Assembly: GCF_017114995.1 (NCBI RefSeq)
Contig: NZ_JABXKL010000017.1
Span: 1-64,000 of the forward strand
DNA from: Nostoc sp. NMS9
GTDB taxonomy: Bacteria > Cyanobacteriota > Cyanobacteriia > Cyanobacteriales > Nostocaceae
Direction: 5' to 3'
DNA: 64,000 nt
Both the position numbers and the translations under genes were made by a program. This document shows, in pieces, positions 36,465-44,210 of this stretch. Position 1 is the stretch's first letter; every line of letters begins with the position of its first letter. A model generated the notes under the pieces. It was given only the letters and a program-made list of their open reading frames with translations, was not told the DNA's origin and did not search any database.

Positions 36465-38216
36465 TTATTTTGTCAAGACTTCCTTTAAAGCAGAAATCGA
36501 GGGTGCAAAGAAGTAGCCGCCACCAGTAGGGATTACCCAGTCTTCAGGTGCAGTCAACTCCTTAGTTTGAGGTTGATTTTGGTCATCCTCAAGGTGGATA
36601 AAGAACTTGCGGGTGCGATCGCCACCTGGTTTGTTATTATCACTTTGACCAATAATTGGATCGTGACCAAGGGGTAGTTTGTCGCCAACCTTGTGATTGG
36701 TAGCAGCCGGTTCACTAAAGTTTGGCTCGTTAGCCCAGAACTGAGTGACAAATTCAAACTGCTCTACAATCGAAGTCTGATAAGCCAAAAAGTGGAGACC
36801 GCGATCAACAAAGTTTGGGTCTTGTAGCGGATTGTTTGGCGTTGAAGGAGATACCGGGCCATAAGGAATGCCGCGACGGAGCAAGCGATGTGTTTGAGTC
36901 GTCACTTCACTGCGATCGATATCAATCTCGTCAGAATTAGGGACTCTCCCTCCTGGTGTTTTGTCATTGCGTGGATAAGTCTTGCGGGTATGGGCAATAA
37001 ACGGACAGCGCAGACCCGTTGCATCATCGGAAGGCGGGACTACATCGTTTTTGAAGAAATTATCCTTTGGTGGATCATCACCGTTGAATTCAAAATCATT
37101 ATTGGCATTGTCATCATCACCCAAACTTGGGGCATCTTCTTCCGGCGTGCGGACAGTGGGAGCACCGCTAGGCCAGCGACCAATCAGCTTTGCACTCACC
37201 TTTCGAGCATCGGTGTCTAGGTCAGCAGCAATATCGTTTAAGAACTTGTGGAACTTATACACATCTTGACGCAATCGCCGGAATACAAGGTAAGAGCCAT
37301 CATTCGCCCAGTGTAGTCCTGCTGACACAACCTGACCTTTGCTATCTTCCAACTTTTTAGCATCATCCTTCTGACCCTCATAGCCAAAAACAAACTCTCC
37401 TGGCCACAGCAGATCCTGTCCTGGTTTACCCTGGTTTTTATTCTCTGGGTTCTGCCGAGGAGTCAGAAGGTCTTTAGGATTATCAGCAACCCGGCCACGA
37501 ATACCAGGTTGTGATATTCCATCCAGGTTGCCAAAATGCTCATGTCCAGTCAGGGGTGCAGGTAAGTTGGCTCCTTCTTCTAAAAAGGTAATTTTGGCTC
37601 CACTGCTCTTAGCGTTGCCTTTCCCATCTGTAAATGCCACAATGCTTTCTAAGATCCGCGAGACTTCTGCTAACAAGTCTGCGCGTTCGTCGCTAGCAAT
37701 AATGAAAACCACATCAACTTTGCCATTATCCGGCCCACCCACAACCCAGCCAATAGGCTTGCCATCGTTATCCACTGGGTCGTTCAGATCGGCTGCGCGT
37801 GCTGCTAGTCCAGCTTTAAAGGATTTATCCGTAAATGAGTCGGCATCATTGGTTAGTTTCTTTAGCCCTTCAAAGGAGAAAGCTACATTGATCCAAGTTG
37901 CTTTAACAGTACCTTCGCGGCCTCGCCGTTGTCTGGCGGACTTAAATAGGCGGTTGAAGGCAATCACTTCTGAGGCAGTGGCAATGAAGTTGATCTGTGA
38001 CTTAAGCCAGTGCTTAAAGGCATTTGGATTTTCAATTTCAAGGAACAAGAGGGCTTGATAGTCTTTATTGAACCCACCTAGAATGTTGCCTTGAATATTG
38101 TTGACATTGAGAATAGGCTCATTAGGTGCAGGGACGTAGAAGAATGCGTTTGTCTGTTGACCTTCTAACGGATCAGGAGCAGGTGCTTCACGAATTATTT
38201 GTTGTGTCATGATCAA
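36465..38216 (-). CDS. Dyp-type heme peroxidase
   Basis: Dye-decolorizing peroxidase, a heme enzyme using H2O2. The family motif GxxDG is GNLDG (229-233). The proximal heme ligand is the His in CPFIAHTRKTYPR (His 409), and the distal Arg lies in LLRRGIPYGP. At 583 residues it has an acidic insertion (about 358-400, rich in Asp/Asn) common in longer Dyp proteins. No Tat signal peptide is visible, so it is probably cytosolic. It is a single gene; no encapsulin is nearby. Confidence 0.9.
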   Translation of the reverse strand: MIMTQQIIREAPAPDPLEGQQTNAFFYVPAPNEPILNVNNIQGNILGGFNKDYQALLFLEIENPNAFKHWLKSQINFIATASEVIAFNRLFKSARQRRGREGTVKATWINVAFSFEGLKKLTNDADSFTDKSFKAGLAARAADLNDPVDNDGKPIGWVVGGPDNGKVDVVFIIASDERADLLAEVSRILESIVAFTDGKGNAKSSGAKITFLEEGANLPAPLTGHEHFGNLDGISQPGIRGRVADNPKDLLTPRQNPENKNQGKPGQDLLWPGEFVFGYEGQKDDAKKLEDSKGQVVSAGLHWANDGSYLVFRRLRQDVYKFHKFLNDIAADLDTDARKVSAKLIGRWPSGAPTVRTPEEDAPSLGDDDNANNDFEFNGDDPPKDNFFKNDVVPPSDDATGLRCPFIAHTRKTYPRNDKTPGGRVPNSDEIDIDRSEVTTQTHRLLRRGIPYGPVSPSTPNNPLQDPNFVDRGLHFLAYQTSIVEQFEFVTQFWANEPNFSEPAATNHKVGDKLPLGHDPIIGQSDNNKPGGDRTRKFFIHLEDDQNQPQTKELTAPEDWVIPTGGGYFFAPSISALKEVLTK

Positions 38217-38868
38217 AGTCCTGTTGATTGTAAAGCCTATTGGCTATTCCAGAATGGAAATATCAAATCAGGTATCTCTAATGGGAACCTGTGTTAACTT
38301 ATCGGACTTAGTTAAGAGATTTATGCAGCAATTATACCCATATTTTATGTTTAGGAAGATTGCGTTGTGTAAATAAATTATACATATTTGAAATAGGGTC
38401 ATAAATTATAGTATGGAGCAAGAGATAGAAATAGTTTTGTATTTCTGCCTCAACTCTATTACACGCAAAATTAAATAAAAATAATTTTAATTCTAATAGT
38501 AAGTTCAATAATATAACGATTATTAATTGCCAGTAATCGGCTCTCGCTTGTGAATTTAGCGATTTATTATTACGTAATTTTACTTTTGTATAAAATAAAT
38601 ATTCTGTTTTTCTGGCTATCCTGACTCTCGATAATTTCAAATAAGCCAGACTCCTTCAAAACACCTTTTATATTTCGTCCTATTTTTTTATCGAAAAATA
38701 TAATTAAAGTGCCTAATACACCGCTATCTATAGAAAACGGTGCATTAAGCTAAAGTCGTAACACACGCTACTGAAGATTTATTTTATAAATAGTATTTTA
38801 GGTGTTGATTTTAACTCTAGCGATCGCAATCTTCAGCCCAATTAATCGTGTTGAAGGCAATTTGCTAC
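38217..38868. other. AT-rich gap with a doubtful 102-codon frame
   Basis: The stretch is very AT-rich. A minus-strand frame at 38332-38640 gives a product with unlikely composition (rich in Leu, Asn, Tyr, Phe, Lys) and no ribosome site that I trust. No hairpin with a T-tail was found. Confidence 0.4.
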
Positions 38869-39258
38869 CTAGCCACTCACCAACGACACTAGCACACCAT
38901 TGAGATCGCGGACACGAGCAATAGTTTGTCCCCCAGGCTGAGATTTAGGTGCATCTAGTGTTTTTGCACCAGCGCCGATCGCTCTCATGTAAGCGCTGCC
39001 AACATCAGGAGTAATAAATGATATCTGGATTAATGCCGGTGGTTGTGTAGCGTCGTTGGGATGGCAGCCACCAGGAAATAACTTCTGTGCTTCGCTACTA
39101 GAGGAGAAAGCTAGTGTGGTGTTTCCGGTTTCGATTTCCGCCCAGATAGATTGTCCCTTATCCACGAGAGTGCGACGAACTAGACCGAAGGCTTTTTCGT
39201 AAAACTCAACGGTCTTAACTACATCGTCTACCCAAATGACCGTGTAACAAAATTTCAC
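38869..39258 (-). CDS. VOC (glyoxalase/bleomycin-resistance fold) protein
   Basis: A 129-residue single-chain protein with paired beta-alpha-beta-beta-beta modules: YTVIWVDDVVKTVEFYEKAF at the start and GQTIARVRDLNGVLVSLVSG at the end. The first metal-ligand position has Thr/Trp rather than His or Gln in a plain glyoxalase I pattern. The family includes dioxygenases, glyoxalases and antibiotic-binding proteins. Function is not decided. ATG at 39258 follows AAGGAGAAAAAACTG on the minus strand. Confidence 0.8.
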   Translation of the reverse strand: MKFCYTVIWVDDVVKTVEFYEKAFGLVRRTLVDKGQSIWAEIETGNTTLAFSSSSEAQKLFPGGCHPNDATQPPALIQISFITPDVGSAYMRAIGAGAKTLDAPKSQPGGQTIARVRDLNGVLVSLVSG

Positions 39259-39340
39259 AGTTTTTTCTCCTTATCTAGAAAAATCAGTGCTAGCGAGGAT
39301 TTCTGCTACTTAACTGTATGCTATTTGAATACACTGTGAC

Positions 39341-39877
39341 TTAACTCTCTAAAATATTACGATCTGTTGCTAGAGTTTGTGCACCTGTTTTCATCATTTT
39401 TATATCTGATGGCGACCAATAATGAGGCCCTTGACAGTGATGTGCTACTAACAATCCCCATAATCCTCTAGGTATGACAATTGGTACAACCAAGTTGGCG
39501 CAAACCTGCATATTGCGGAGAAAATCTCGGTGACAAGGCTCGATTGGCTCTAATTCAATATCAGCGATCGCCTTTACCCGTCCTGCTAAGTATAAAGCAG
39601 CATACTCGTTGTTAAAACAATCATCTGGGCCGGTGGAACCAAGTATCGAGAATTCTTTAGAACTCAAAGATTCAAAAGTCACCTGTCCTTCCCACTGCCC
39701 GTAAAAATAATACAACACCACTCGATCAACCTGAAGCGATTCTCTGAGTTGATTGGTTGTTTGCCGGACTAACTCATTTTGCTCTATTGAGCTGACAAGG
39801 CGATCAAGCAATTTTTGCAAACCCTGTTCACGGCGATCGCCGTTTTGGTTAAATTTGGAGTGAGGATGAATTTGCAC
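39341..39877 (-). CDS. Stand-alone GAF protein with cyanobacteriochrome (DXCF and CH) signatures
   Basis: A 178-residue protein consisting of one GAF domain. It carries GPDDCFNNEYAALYLAGRV, where D85-D86-C87-F88 fits the DXCF motif, and then PCHRDFLRNMQVCANLVVPI, where C115-H116 matches the bilin-attachment Cys-His. GLWGLLVAHHCQGPHYWSPSD completes the domain. In DXCF cyanobacteriochromes (family knowledge) the first Cys makes a second bond to the bilin and tunes blue/green photochemistry. No kinase, cyclase or methyl-accepting domain follows, so the signal output is unknown. It may be a truncated relative of a larger sensor. Confidence 0.8.
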   Translation of the reverse strand: MQIHPHSKFNQNGDRREQGLQKLLDRLVSSIEQNELVRQTTNQLRESLQVDRVVLYYFYGQWEGQVTFESLSSKEFSILGSTGPDDCFNNEYAALYLAGRVKAIADIELEPIEPCHRDFLRNMQVCANLVVPIVIPRGLWGLLVAHHCQGPHYWSPSDIKMMKTGAQTLATDRNILES

Positions 39878-40252
39878 AGTTCTAAAATTACGACTAAGTA
39901 AATGCTGCCGGATTTATATAGTAATTTATTACACCTTATCTAAATACATTTTTGTATTTATAGCAGCACTTCAATTTTAACGGAAGTTAATACTAGTCAA
40001 CATCTTCGGTGAATTTGAAAAAATTATTAATAAATTACAATTTTTAATCCAGACCAGAGAAAATTCAAAATAATAAATTTAAAGTTAAGATTTTCAGTAT
40101 GTTACAAATAATATGTATTTTAAGTTTTTTTATAGCATAAATATAGCGATGTCTTACGACAAGCCGCTTCTTTACGAGACGCTCCGCTAATGCGTCTACG
40201 CTCTCTTGTATGCAATAGTCTTTGACCTCTCTCCAAACCTGTCTCCTCAAGT
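39878..40252. other. Gap with Nostoc-type interspersed repeat
   Basis: The first 250 bases are AT-rich without a gene. From about 40148 to 40210 lies a palindromic repeat with GCTTCTTTACGAGACGCTCC and CTAATGCGTCTACGCTC, of a kind seen again at 54700-54775. Confidence 0.4.
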
Positions 40253-40375
40253 GCTACGTTGTACACATAAGTCGAAATACCCCCCTCTTAATCCCCCCTT
40301 GTCAAGGGGGGAAACAAGAAATCTAGTTCCCTCCCCAATACATACGGGGAGGGTTAGGGTGGGGTAAAACCAAGG
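40253..40375. repeat. Dispersed repeat related to the 43-kb MITE region
   Basis: Starts GCTACGTTGTACACATAAGT, close to the end of the MITE at 43201-43424. It continues with CCCCCCTTGTCAAGGGGGG and GGGAGGGTTAGGGTGGGGTA. Read in reverse it parallels 43118-43200 plus the sequence after 43433. The last residues of the methylase remnant are translated from it. Confidence 0.65.
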
Positions 40376-41999
40376 TACGGTAAGCTGACAATGCTGCTTC
40401 TTTAACTGTTGCATTCACAATCGGAAAGGTAGTGAGAATGTAGCTAAATTCATCTTCGGTTAAGCCGTAAAGATGTGCTACCATTCCATCGAGTTCTGCG
40501 CGGAGTTTGGCGCGTTCTGCTTCATCGGTAATGCCTTGTTGATGGGAACCTAGACCGACTTCTTGCGCGAGTTCGTCAAATTCTGGTGTGGTGCAGATGA
40601 GTTTGGCGGCGCGTTGTACAATATCGTTGAAGTTGCGATCGTTTTTTGTTAAACGTGGGACTGGTAGTAGTCTGTCAAATTCATTTTGACGGTTAGAAAG
40701 ACGCGATAAATCGCCGTCTCTACAGGAAATTTATCCGTCAATTAGTTCTTGACAGACTAGTAGTTGGTAGACATAGAACATATTAATATTTGTTGTTACC
40801 TTTTGTCTTAGTAACCAATCAATTACAAAAGAGTTTAGTAACCCAACACAAAGCAATTGTGATACATTGTCAATTTTATCAGCAATATTTAGAGAATTCC
40901 CTGTAAAACAAGGGGGAATAATAGTACATATAAAAGACCTTTCATTTGTATTAGAAGCGATACTACGATACGCAAATCTGTATTTTTGATATCCTAGTTT
41001 TTGTTGAGCATCTATTTTTTTACCTAATACTGCTTTTCTCCCTTCATTTTCTTCTACCCAATAACGCGGCTCTGAAAAAGTATGAGTAAATTGATGAATT
41101 ATCTTACCTTCATATAATGGTAATTTACCTTGATTAGGATTTTTGTGAAAAAGGAAAGCATCATCGGTCATATTGAATTCACGATGTAGTTCTAAGTTCC
41201 ATTTATCCTCAAATTTTTCTCCCAGTAATGGAAATTTTGTCATTTTTTCAGCAATGTCAAAATCAATCTTATTCTTGAACTCCATTACTGAGAGAGAATC
41301 AGGTGATAGCTTTCGCACCAAGTCAATACTAATGGATAAACCATCATTTTTAGGAAACCCTTGTAGTTCTTGGACATCTTGCCGCATAAAAGCAGCAGGA
41401 AAATTTTCTGTTTTGCCTTCTTTCTCAAAAGTAAGAACAACAAATTTAAAACGGCTATCAACACCTTCAAAAATTGTTTTGCGATTTTCAAGGCAGAATA
41501 AACCAGTGATTTGAGTGTTATTGAATAGCATTTCTCGAAGCTTATTAGCTCCTAAATCAGTATAAATGCCACTTGGTATAACGATGCTACATTCACCACT
41601 ATGACGTAAAAGATTAAAACATTGTTCTAGAAACAGCTTGTAAAAATTAATATCTTTTCCGTGGCGTTTGCCATTAATTATGGGAACCTGATTTTTATAC
41701 TGTTCAGCAAATCTAAAATACTCTCTTTGATGGTTATAATCACTTTGATACTTAGACCATGCCTTTTGAATTTTTGTGTCTATTAGTAAACGTTTTAGTT
41801 CAACCTCAAAATCTTTGATGTCCATCTTTTTCTTACACACAACATCACTGTATTCAGAGCAAAACTCTTTTGCATCAGGCTGAAAAGTTTCCCAAGGTGG
41901 ATTAGTGATAATTGCATCAAAACCGCCGCGTTCTAAAACCTTGTCAAAATGATAACCCCAATGAAACGGCTTCAAAGCTGCAATATCCTCAACCTTCAA
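40323..41999 (-). pseudogene. Eco57I-type methylase, C-terminal remnant with inserted stop
   Basis: The catalytic NPPW motif is at residues 33-36 of the readable frame (FDAIITNPPWETF), followed by the target-recognition part (ELHREFNMTDDAFLFHKNP, GKIIHQFTHTFSEPRYW). Translation stops at 40731 inside a 92-bp palindromic element. The same frame resumes after it with LLPVPRLTKNDRNFNDIVQR and continues to a stop at 40323. Removing the element and one 4-bp duplicate restores YQLPVPRLTK. The SAM-binding motif I and everything before it are missing, so the enzyme is dead. Originally a type IIG-like or helicase-paired methylase of a defence system. Confidence 0.85.
40668..40759. mobile_element. Palindromic mini-element (92 bp) with 4-bp target duplication
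   Basis: The ends are TAGTCTGTCAA and TTGACAGACTA (perfect 11-bp inverted repeats), followed inward by a second matching TTGACGG/CCGTCAA pair. GTAG flanks it at 40664-40667 and 40760-40763. The core AGACGCGATAAATCGCCGTCT is a degenerate form of the AGACGCGATTAATCGCGTCT palindrome at about 58887-58906. The 96-bp total insertion is a multiple of 3. Confidence 0.85.
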
Positions 42000-42022
42000 A
42001 ACCCGCTTCTGTGATTTCCCAG

Positions 42023-42409
42023 TTAACGAACCTCCTCATACTTGATACCCAAACGCTTACTAAACTCATCCAACAGCAAAAGATTTAACTTTTCTTGCGA
42101 TTTGTTGTTGAGTTGTTCAATATTTTTGCGGAGGTGTATCAATCGAGTATCTTGAGGTGTATCTGTATCGGGTAATGTTTTCGGTAAAAAAGCGTGTTTT
42201 TTGTACAAGTCAACAGATTTATTCTTTTCTTCTAAAATTTTCTTATAATTATCTGCGGCTAAAGACTGTAATTGATATGTCTTGTTATCAATCTTTAAGG
42301 TTACAGGTTTTTGTCTAGAAGGTTTAGACCAACCTAATTCCTCTATAAACAAATCACTAAATTTGAACTTAGAGAGTAAATCGCGTGTTCGTTGAAAATT
42401 AAGCGACAT
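42023..42409 (-). pseudogene. Eco57I-type methylase, N-terminal remnant
   Basis: The product starts MSLNFQRTRDLLSKFKFSDL and goes on FIEELGWSKPS, the usual N-terminus of Eco57I-like restriction-modification proteins. It continues to LLLLDEFSKRLGIKYEEVR and stops. The next readable piece, 23 bases on, is already the region before NPPW. Several hundred residues with the nuclease-like part and SAM motif I seem to be deleted between. At 128 residues it cannot be a full enzyme. Confidence 0.8.
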
Positions 42410-42771
42410 AATTTACCATATTTGGAAAATAAAAACCAAGCATGGTAAATTTGCCATTCAGAAAATAAATCTGTGGCTTTAAAAATTAAGTCTGCGCTGG
42501 CAGACTTTAAGAAACTCTCTTTATAGAGTTAAATTTTTACCATGCTTTTCATACTTTATAAATCCTTTATCTTTCTTGCGCTTGAGAGATATTACTGAAA
42601 CGTTATTGATTTATCTAAGCGGCAGCTTTATTTGTAAAATCGTAATTTTTAATTATCAGGTATATTTTCTGATTACTTTATCAAAATCTCTAATTGTTTT
42701 ATAAAAATGTCCGTTTACTTTCTCAAAATGACCTTTGACTTACTCAAAAGGTGATTTGACTTATTCATTTT
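42410..42771. other. AT-rich gap before the 62-bp repeats
   Basis: Mostly AT-rich, with no gene seen. Degenerate units related to the following tandem repeat (ACTTTCTCAAAATG, ACTTACTCAAAAGG, ACTTATTCATTTTGG) begin at about 42715. Confidence 0.4.
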
Positions 42772-42970
42772 GGTGTTTTCCGCAAGCAAAATGAGCTTTT
42801 ACTTTCTCAAACCCCAGTTTGCTTTCTCATTTCGGTGTTTTCCGCAAGCAAAATGAGCTTTTGCTTTCTCAAACCCCAGTTTGCTTTCTCATTTTGGTGT
42901 TTTACGCAAGTCAAATAAGCTTTTGCTTTCTCAAACCCCAGTTTGCTTTCTCATTTCAGTGTTTTACGTA
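42772..42970. repeat. 62-bp tandem repeats
   Basis: Units start GGTGTTTTCCGCAAGCAAAA at 42772 and 42834 and, with changes, at 42896 and 42958, all exactly 62 bp apart. Each unit contains TTTCTCAAACCCCAGTTTGC and a second TTTCTCA about 22 bases later, so a shorter ancestral repeat is visible inside. The last unit is partial. No spacers differ between units, so it is not a CRISPR array. Confidence 0.85.
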
Positions 42971-43200
42971 AAGCGTAGGCTGGTTTGAGGAACATAGCTT
43001 GCTTCTTGCAGGGTAACCCAACCTTATCAAAGCTTTATTCGGTTTTGGTGTCGCTTAACCCAACCTACTATAGGGCTTCTCAGTTGAGTGCAATACAGAC
43101 CTAACAAGAACAGCCCCTGATTAACCAAGGTTTTACCCCACCCTAACCCTCCCCTTTCTAAGGGGAAGGAACTAGATTTATTGTTTCCCCCCTTAATAAG

Positions 43201-43424
43201 GCTACGGTGTATACACAAGTCTAAAATAGCTGAGAAATCACGGTTTTACCCCACCCTAACCCTCCCCTTGGAAAGGCTACAGTGTACACACAAGTCCTTT
43301 TCACCCCCTCTAACTCCCCCTTGCAAAGGGGGAGAACCGGATATTTCCCCCCTTTGCAAGGGGGGATTAAGGGGGGTAAATCCAGGGTTTGGGCTTCATT
43401 ACCAAGATGTGTATACACCGTAGC
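43201..43424. mobile_element. MITE (224 bp), perfect 17-bp ends and 9-bp target duplication
   Basis: GCTACGGTGTATACACA at 43201-43217 and its exact reverse complement at 43408-43424 form the ends. CTTAATAAG occurs directly outside both (43192-43200 and 43425-43433). The target was itself a repeat, CCCCCCTTAATAAGGGGGG, which is restored when the element is removed. A degenerate copy of the same end (GCTACAGTGTACACACAAGT) sits inside at 43276, which hints at nested insertions. No gene inside. Confidence 0.85.
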
Positions 43425-43629
43425 CTTAATAAGGGGGGATTAAGGGGGGTAATTCTACCGTAGCCTAAGAGGAGAGAGGAATGGAAGTGAGGTCAGAGTC
43501 TATTGCATCCATACGAAAAACGCTACATTCGGGGAATAAGGTGATGAGGTGAACTAGCTAAATTGAGGGATTGAAATTCACGGAGGTAAATCTTGCTTGT
43601 CTAGACGTGGTTTATAATTGCACTTTTAA

Positions 43630-44190
43630 CTATTTAACCTTTAACCAACTAAATATATCTGCTGGCGTAATTTGCCAATCTGCTAATACATAAAGAACAG
43701 TCAAATTATCATTATTATATTTAACTTCCGGTAATTTATTAGGTTGAAATACCATCACCGATTTATCATTAGAGTCAATAAACCAACCTAGTTTTGTCCC
43801 ATGATTAATACAAAAAATAATTTTATCAATTACACGGTTAGGAAATTGGTCAGGTGATAGAATTTCAATTATCCAATCTGGATAAATTCCAAACTGATTG
43901 GCAATTTCACCATCTTGATCAACAACAAGCCGTGACCACTCAAATACAGCAATATCTGGAACTAAAGAACGTCCTCCATATGTGCAGCGTAATTCAGTTA
44001 ATGCTAAAGCTTTTTGCTCAGGCTCACTTACCTGATTAATCTCAGTTGATAAACGAGTTTGAATTCTGCTATGTTTTCCCTGCGGCATTGGTTTTTGGTA
44101 GATTTTTGCATCAATATATTCACTAGCTGGTTGAGTTTCTGGTAATTGCAGAAACTCTGTTAAAGAAAGATTAGATGATAATGTAACCAT
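43630..44190 (-). CDS. Uma2 family endonuclease-like protein
   Basis: A full-length (186-residue) Uma2/DUF820 protein with a PD-(D/E)xK-like arrangement: RSLVPDIAVFEW, then WIIEILSPDQ, then IDKIIFC. It begins MVTLSSNLSLTEFLQLPETQ. These proteins are abundant and often mobile in cyanobacteria; their biological function is largely unknown. It sits directly after the truncated helicase end, where it may have arrived by rearrangement. It is the one intact gene in the decayed island. Confidence 0.82.
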   Translation of the reverse strand: MVTLSSNLSLTEFLQLPETQPASEYIDAKIYQKPMPQGKHSRIQTRLSTEINQVSEPEQKALALTELRCTYGGRSLVPDIAVFEWSRLVVDQDGEIANQFGIYPDWIIEILSPDQFPNRVIDKIIFCINHGTKLGWFIDSNDKSVMVFQPNKLPEVKYNNDNLTVLYVLADWQITPADIFSWLKVK

Positions 44191-44210
44191 AAAAATTACT
44201 CCTAAAATAA

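Noticed and set aside
38332..38640. 102-codon minus-strand frame
   Set aside because: Very AT-rich; the product is dominated by Leu, Asn, Lys and aromatic residues, and no ribosome site or family pattern is visible.
40065..40250. 61-codon minus-strand frame
   Set aside because: It overlaps the interspersed palindromic repeat and AT-rich sequence; no support for coding.
42772..42970. CRISPR array
   Set aside because: Units are directly adjacent with no variable spacers and no cas genes are nearby; it is a plain tandem repeat.
43027..43423. Three short frames on both strands around the MITE
   Set aside because: They translate GGGGAGGGTTAGGGTGGGG-type repeats and MITE ends, not genes.
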